A stretch of DNA of 64,000 nt from Luteolibacter ambystomatis (GTDB lineage: Bacteria; Verrucomicrobiota; Verrucomicrobiia; Verrucomicrobiales; Akkermansiaceae), in contig NZ_CP073100.1 in assembly GCF_018137965.1 (NCBI RefSeq), positions 4,785,754-4,849,753 of the forward strand. The letters are read 5' to 3'. Shown piece after piece: positions 60,965-64,000 of the stretch (positions within the stretch are counted from its first letter, which is position 1; the number at the start of each line of letters is the position of its first letter). The notes beneath the pieces were generated by a model that searched no databases, was not told where the DNA came from, and was given only the letters and a program-made list of their open reading frames with translations. The position numbers and the translations under genes were made by a program.

Positions 60965-61549
60965 TCAACGGCGACCCGCCGGTTTTGCCGCCGGTTGGGC
61001 TCCCTTGAACGGGTTGTCTTCCGGCTTGAAGGGCGCGATCTTCAGCTTGCTGCCGAAGATGTCGTCGGCCGTGCCTCCCTTGACGCTGGTGTAGGAAATC
61101 GGAGCGCTGCGCTTGCCGTTGGAGTCGTAGGTATAGACCAGATAGCGGACCGGCATCTCCTTGCTCGGATTCTGTGGATCGAGGCGCTTCACCCGCGAGT
61201 CGAACATCTGCTCGGCCACGAGCTGGCCGTCACTCTTGCGGTAGCCGTAGCTGACCTTGAAAAGCTCCGTGCCCAGTCCGTCGAAAATCTTGCAGCTGAT
61301 CGGGTTGGTGTTCGCATCCATCCGATAGATGGTGCGGAGCTGCACGTCCCCCCGCGGCGAGAGATTCCGGGTTGTGAGCGTCTTGTTGTCCGGGCTGCGT
61401 TCGAAGACGGTTTTCGAGCCATCGTCCTGACGCATCACGCGGACGTTCGGGCCGTCCACCGCGTCGATGCCTTTCTCGGCGGAGAGGCCCGTGCCTGCCG
61501 CTGCGAAAACCAAAGCGAGAACCGAATTCCGGATTGTCAGGCTCATCAT
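60965..61549 (-). CDS. Hypothetical secreted protein (194 aa)
   Basis: A signal peptide (about residues 1-24, SLTIRNSVLALVFAAAGTGLSA) is followed by a small beta-rich domain (TVFERSPDNKTLTTRNLSPRGDV, FKVSYGYRKSDGQLVAEQMFD) and a Lys/Pro-rich tail. No family is recognised. The ATG at 61549 is chosen because a candidate promoter ends seven bases before it; the next ATG follows immediately. It is a single-gene unit between folP (divergent) and marC. Confidence 0.75.
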   Translation of the reverse strand: MMSLTIRNSVLALVFAAAGTGLSAEKGIDAVDGPNVRVMRQDDGSKTVFERSPDNKTLTTRNLSPRGDVQLRTIYRMDANTNPISCKIFDGLGTELFKVSYGYRKSDGQLVAEQMFDSRVKRLDPQNPSKEMPVRYLVYTYDSNGKRSAPISYTSVKGGTADDIFGSKLKIAPFKPEDNPFKGAQPAAKPAGRR

Positions 61550-61556
61550 GGAGCGC

Positions 61557-61585
61557 AAGCTAGAGGGAGCCGGGTGTTAGGGCAA
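61557..61585 (-). promoter_or_regulatory. Candidate promoter of the gene at 60965-61549 (leaderless spacing)
   Basis: On the minus strand TTGCCC (61585-61580), 17 bases, TAGCTT (61562-61557), then seven bases to the ATG at 61549. Confidence 0.6.
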
Positions 61586-61600
61586 GCGGCAGTTTTTCGC

Positions 61601-62437
61601 ATGAAATGGAGGATCAAAGGTCGCGGATTGGACCTCTCGCGGGGCGTGGTGATGGGGATTTTGAACGTCACTCCGGACTCCTTTTCCGATGGCGGACGTC
61701 ATGCCGCCGTGGAGTCGGCGCTTGAGCATGCACGCCGGATGATCGCGGAGGGCGCGGAAATCATCGATGTGGGAGGTGAATCGACCCGTCCCGGAGCGGC
61801 GGAGGTCTCCGCGGAAATCGAAATCGCCCGGACCACACCGTTGATCCGGGCGCTGCGGCGCGAATGGGACGGCTTCATTTCCATCGATACCTGGAAGGCG
61901 GCCGTGGCTGCGGAGGCCTTGGCCGCTGGTGCGGACATCGTGAACGACATCTCCGGACTGACCCGGGATCCCGGCATGCCGGATGTATGCCGGACCAGCG
62001 GCTGTGGCGTGGTGGTGATGCACATGCAGGGCACCCCGGGAACGATGCAGATCGCTCCACATTATGAGGACGTGGTGGAGGAAGTCCGCGCCTTCTTTGC
62101 GGAACGGCTGGAGACATTGGCGGCGGGAGGATTGGACCCGGCGGCCTTGTGCTTCGATCCCGGCATCGGCTTTGGGAAAAGCCATGAGCACAATCTGGCT
62201 TTGCTTCGGAATCTCCCGCGCCTTGCACCGGATGGCTTCCCGCTGCTGCTGGGAATCTCCCGGAAATCCTTCATCGGGCGCATTCTGGGCAGCAGCTACA
62301 TCGGAGAACGGGACTGGCCCACGGTCGCGATCACCGCGTACACCCGCAGGATGGGCGTGATGCTGCACCGCGTGCATGAGGTGCGGCCGAATGTCGAGGC
62401 GCTGCGGATGATCGAGGCCATTCTCGGCCCGCAGTGA
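61601..62437 (+). CDS. folP: Dihydropteroate synthase
   Basis: A 278-residue TIM-barrel enzyme of folate synthesis, the target of sulfonamides. Signatures are MGILNVTPDSFSDGGRH (pterin site), IIDVGGESTRPGAAEV, a VNDISGL loop, VVMHMQGTPGTMQ, LCFDPGIGFGKSHEHNL and GISRKSFIGR. The C-terminal RVHEV block has the phosphate-binding Arg. No folate genes are adjacent. The start at 61601 is the only ATG at the conserved N-terminus. Confidence 0.96.
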   Translation: MKWRIKGRGLDLSRGVVMGILNVTPDSFSDGGRHAAVESALEHARRMIAEGAEIIDVGGESTRPGAAEVSAEIEIARTTPLIRALRREWDGFISIDTWKAAVAAEALAAGADIVNDISGLTRDPGMPDVCRTSGCGVVVMHMQGTPGTMQIAPHYEDVVEEVRAFFAERLETLAAGGLDPAALCFDPGIGFGKSHEHNLALLRNLPRLAPDGFPLLLGISRKSFIGRILGSSYIGERDWPTVAITAYTRRMGVMLHRVHEVRPNVEALRMIEAILGPQ

Positions 62438-62461
62438 GTGGCCGGAGGATCTCCCGTCCGT

Positions 62462-63481
62462 TCAAGGAGCGGGCTTCTGGCTGACGGCGTAGCGGTATTT
62501 CACCACCGCGTCCACCAGACCGGCGGCCACCGCAGTGCGATAGTCGTCGTTTTCGATCAGGCGTGCCTCGTAAGGATGCGTCACGAATCCGCATTCCACG
62601 AGAATGGCGGGATGAAGCACACCGCTGAGTACGCTCCAACGGGCGCGCTTGATGCCGCGGTCGAAGGTGTTGGTGCCGAGCCGGCGCAGTACGGACCCAT
62701 GCGCCGCGGTCGCCAGCGCGATGTTGGCGGAGTCGTGCTCGTTGCCATTGAACATGCTGTAGTCGCTCGACTTCAGGCCCTTGCCGTAGTGGGCCACGCC
62801 TTGCGGGGAAAGTGCGAAGGTCTCGATGCCACGGGCGGCACGTCCGCCGGAATTGAAATGGATGCTGATGTAGATCGCGTTTTCCTTCACCGCATTGGCC
62901 ACGTTCACCCGCTCCTGGAGCGAGAGATACACGTCGCTGTTGCGGGTCATGACCACCTTGAAGCCTTTGGCCTCCAGCATGGTCTTGACCTTGGAGGCGA
63001 CCATCAGGGTGTAGCCGGCTTCAGTGCCGAGTGGATTGGTGGCGCCGTTGTCCTTGCCGCCGTGGCCGGCATCGAGGATCACCGTGCGGAAATCACCGCC
63101 GTTCTGGATGTAGTTCGGACGCAGGACCGGGTCGATGAGTTTCGCCAGATCCATCCGTGAAACCACGGCCTTCGCGCCGGAAGTGGCGACCGGATAGCTG
63201 AAGACGAACTTCACGCCGTTCATCACGCATTCCTGTGAGCCGACCTTCAGTTCCATGATGACCTTCGCATTCTCCAGCCGGATGGCATCTCCGGTACGGG
63301 TCATCTTGCCGAAGTTGTAGAACCCCTTCAGGCTGTCCACCGTCACGTAGTCGCGGTCATTCATCTTGATGACCTCCCATGGGCCTTGCATCTCGGCCCG
63401 TGCGGATGGGATGAATCCCAGCAACACGGCGGCCGCAAGGCAGCAGGGCTTGATGGCGGAGAGGAGGGATTTTCGCGGCAT
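62462..63481 (-). CDS. N-acetylmuramoyl-L-alanine amidase (amidase_3)
   Basis: A 339-residue exported cell-wall amidase. The signal peptide is about residues 1-29. An N-terminal domain of about 100 residues (AMIN-like or substrate-binding) precedes the catalytic amidase_3 domain (about 125-335), whose zinc ligands and catalytic Glu are visible: VILDAGHGGKDNGA, YISIHFNSGG and LVECGFVTHPYEARL. It cuts the bond between MurNAc and the stem peptide. It is a single gene, convergent with folP. Confidence 0.93.
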   Translation of the reverse strand: MPRKSLLSAIKPCCLAAAVLLGFIPSARAEMQGPWEVIKMNDRDYVTVDSLKGFYNFGKMTRTGDAIRLENAKVIMELKVGSQECVMNGVKFVFSYPVATSGAKAVVSRMDLAKLIDPVLRPNYIQNGGDFRTVILDAGHGGKDNGATNPLGTEAGYTLMVASKVKTMLEAKGFKVVMTRNSDVYLSLQERVNVANAVKENAIYISIHFNSGGRAARGIETFALSPQGVAHYGKGLKSSDYSMFNGNEHDSANIALATAAHGSVLRRLGTNTFDRGIKRARWSVLSGVLHPAILVECGFVTHPYEARLIENDDYRTAVAAGLVDAVVKYRYAVSQKPAP

Positions 63482-63605
63482 GGCGGCAGGGATTTTCGCG
63501 ATCGTCGCTGAGGGGCCGTATACGCCGATTCCCCGGCCATGACAACGTCATTTCCGCGGTCCTTCGGATGAACGAAACAACAGGTCAGGGAATGCCATCC
63601 AGCTC

Positions 63606-63635
63606 TCGACTTGGCAGCGGGCCGTCGCCTAGGCT
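63606..63635 (+). promoter_or_regulatory. Candidate promoter of the SMP-30-like gene (leaderless spacing)
   Basis: TCGACT (63606-63611), 18 bases, TAGGCT (63630-63635), then six bases to the ATG at 63642. TAGGCT at the same distance precedes the lactate dehydrogenase gene. Confidence 0.5.
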
Positions 63636-63641
63636 GCCCTC

Positions 63642-64000
63642 ATGCTGCATATCGAACCCGTTTCATCCGTCCGCGCCCGCTGGGGCGAGGGTGCGATCTG
63701 GTGGAAAAACGCTCTCTACTACGTGGATATCGAGGGCCACCAAGTCCATCGCTACGATCCCGCCAGCGGTGAGGAACGCTCTTGGAATGTCGGCCAGCGG
63801 GTCGGCACCGTGGTGCCAAGGGACGGCGGCGGACTAGTCATCGCCGGAGATCATGGATTGCTTTTTTTGACCGAGGAAACCGGTGAATTGACCCCCATCG
63901 CTGATCCGGAACCTGACAAACCGGACAATCGCTTCAACGACGGCAAGTGCTCCCCGGACGGCCGCTTTTTCGCTGGAACGATCAGTTTGGTGAAGAAAAC
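63642..64000 (+). CDS. SMP-30/gluconolactonase-like protein, N-terminal part (runs off the window edge)
   Basis: The first 119 codons are present. RARWGEGAIWWKNALYYVDIEG and NRFNDGKCSPDGRFFAGTIS are the first and second signatures of the SMP-30/gluconolaconase/LRE family; the Glu in WGEGAIW and the Asn in NRFNDGK are the calcium-binding positions. It would hydrolyse a sugar lactone. The C-terminal two thirds lie outside the window, so completeness is unknown. Confidence 0.9.
   Translation, partial: MLHIEPVSSVRARWGEGAIWWKNALYYVDIEGHQVHRYDPASGEERSWNVGQRVGTVVPRDGGGLVIAGDHGLLFLTEETGELTPIADPEPDKPDNRFNDGKCSPDGRFFAGTISLVKK

Noticed and set aside
1-64000. CRISPR arrays, tRNA and rRNA genes, transposases, prophage genes
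   Set aside because: None was recognised. No regularly spaced repeats, no cloverleaf-like sequence in any intergenic gap and no transposase motif was seen; short or degenerate elements could have been missed by eye.

Overview
The window looks like a chromosomal segment of a GC-rich member of the Verrucomicrobiota, probably close to Luteolibacter/Verrucomicrobiaceae. This is inferred from gene content: a DUF1549/DUF1553 plus DUF1501 pair, three proteins ending in PEP-CTERM sorting signals, a TIGR02597-type secreted protein, a large surface protein with type 3 repeats and an autotransporter-like strand domain, a sugar dehydrogenase fused to cytochrome c, and the 560-residue form of LeuA. No rRNA, tRNA, CRISPR array, transposase, integrase or phage gene was recognised.

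Layout. 1-5.6 kb: DUF1501/DUF1549 pair and a secreted GSDH-cytochrome fusion. 5.6-13.9 kb: MarR-ClC operon, methyltransferase, C39-like protease, small membrane proteins, an ECF sigma factor and its partner. 14-18.6 kb: RND permease and adaptor. 18.6-25 kb: WYL regulator with VOC protein, a large TIR-transmembrane-propeller protein, lactate dehydrogenase, DUF4190 protein. 25-31 kb: rimO, envelope proteins, L,D-transpeptidase, the large surface protein. 31-39.8 kb: ileS-lspA, TPM protein, DUF2062, uppP, M23 peptidase, nuclease, SMUG1-like glycosylase. 39.8-42.9 kb: a PEP-CTERM gene between two copies of a structured repeat, then leuA with a leucine-rich leader peptide. 42.9-48.3 kb: RelE-like protein, TPR protein, comEC, WD40-like protein, trmB. 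48.3-52 kb: accB-accC-thiE and a PfkB kinase. 52-57.7 kb: secreted/PEP-CTERM genes, DUF1802, metX. 57.7-64 kb: phosphoesterase, SpoU methylase, zinc peptidase, acylphosphatase, marC, folP, amidase and a partial SMP-30 gene.

Most genes are housekeeping, envelope or efflux genes in short operons, often joined by 4-base ATGA overlaps. Four signals go beyond gene content. (1) A 21-codon leader peptide with 8 leucines lies upstream of leuA, with alternative hairpins between it and leuA. (2) An imperfect direct repeat of about 168 bp flanks a PEP-CTERM gene; both copies can form the same 12-bp long-range stem, and one pair differs by a compensatory change. (3) Many genes have a -35/-10-like pair placed so that transcription would start at or within a few bases of the start codon, suggesting frequent leaderless mRNAs. 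(4) A TIR-transmembrane-coiled-coil-propeller protein of 869 residues is transcribed behind a strong terminator. All positions and motifs were read by eye; no database or folding calculation was run.
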